This document shows positions 6,063-6,077 of a DNA stretch of 6,077 bases, piece by piece. Origin of the DNA: Pseudomonadota bacterium (GTDB lineage: Bacteria; Myxococcota_A; Bradymonadia; UBA4248); contig WQTY01000144.1 of the NCBI GenBank assembly GCA_009786045.1, positions 1-6,077 of the forward strand, read 5' to 3'. A model generated the notes under the pieces. The model searched no databases. It saw only the letters and a list, made by a program, of their open reading frames with translations, and was not told the origin of the DNA. Numbering within the stretch: the first letter of the stretch is position 1; every line of letters starts with the position of its first letter. A program made the translations under genes and the position numbers.

Positions 6063-6077
6063 GCGCCGCTATCGGCT

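Overview
The window looks like chromosomal DNA from a Gram-negative bacterium of moderate G+C content. The envelope protein has a lipoprotein signal sequence of the outer-membrane type, and yebC-ruvC is a common chromosomal housekeeping pair. The HEAT-like lipoprotein and the large AAA+ ATPase suggest a deltaproteobacterial-type lineage (Myxococcota, Bradymonadales, Bdellovibrionota or Desulfobacterota). That placement is a weak inference from protein style and was not tested.

Layout. Two divergent transcription units meet in a 383-base intergenic region (4419-4801). On the minus strand, reading right to left, come a 586-residue HEAT-like lipoprotein (2658-4418), a strong intrinsic-terminator hairpin (2583-2631), a 733-residue two-domain AAA+ ATPase (363-2564), and the first 120 codons of an unrecognised protein that runs off the left edge (1-360). 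The last two genes are 2 bases apart and are probably cotranscribed. On the plus strand, yebC (4802-5545) is followed directly by ruvC (5546-6040), with the stop codon of one touching the start codon of the other. A short GC-rich hairpin then lies near the right edge.

How the genes work together. yebC-ruvC is an ordinary informational pair: a translation or regulatory factor and the Holliday-junction resolvase. ruvA and ruvB would be expected to lie nearby but are not in this window. The ATPase resembles the AAA+ proteins found in extracellular contractile injection system (eCIS, Afp15-like) loci and in related stand-alone loci. No sheath, tube, baseplate or spike gene is visible here, so membership of an injection system is only a hypothesis. 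The lipoprotein has no recognised function.

Regulation. The lipoprotein has a good sigma-70-like promoter (TTGACG, 17 bases, TAGTAT) and a leader of about 135 bases that can fold. No convincing promoter was found for yebC or for the ATPase. The ATPase start lies so close behind the terminator hairpin that its transcript must either pass through the hairpin or start inside it. This is the most interesting regulatory feature of the window. I saw no mobile element, CRISPR array, tRNA or rRNA.
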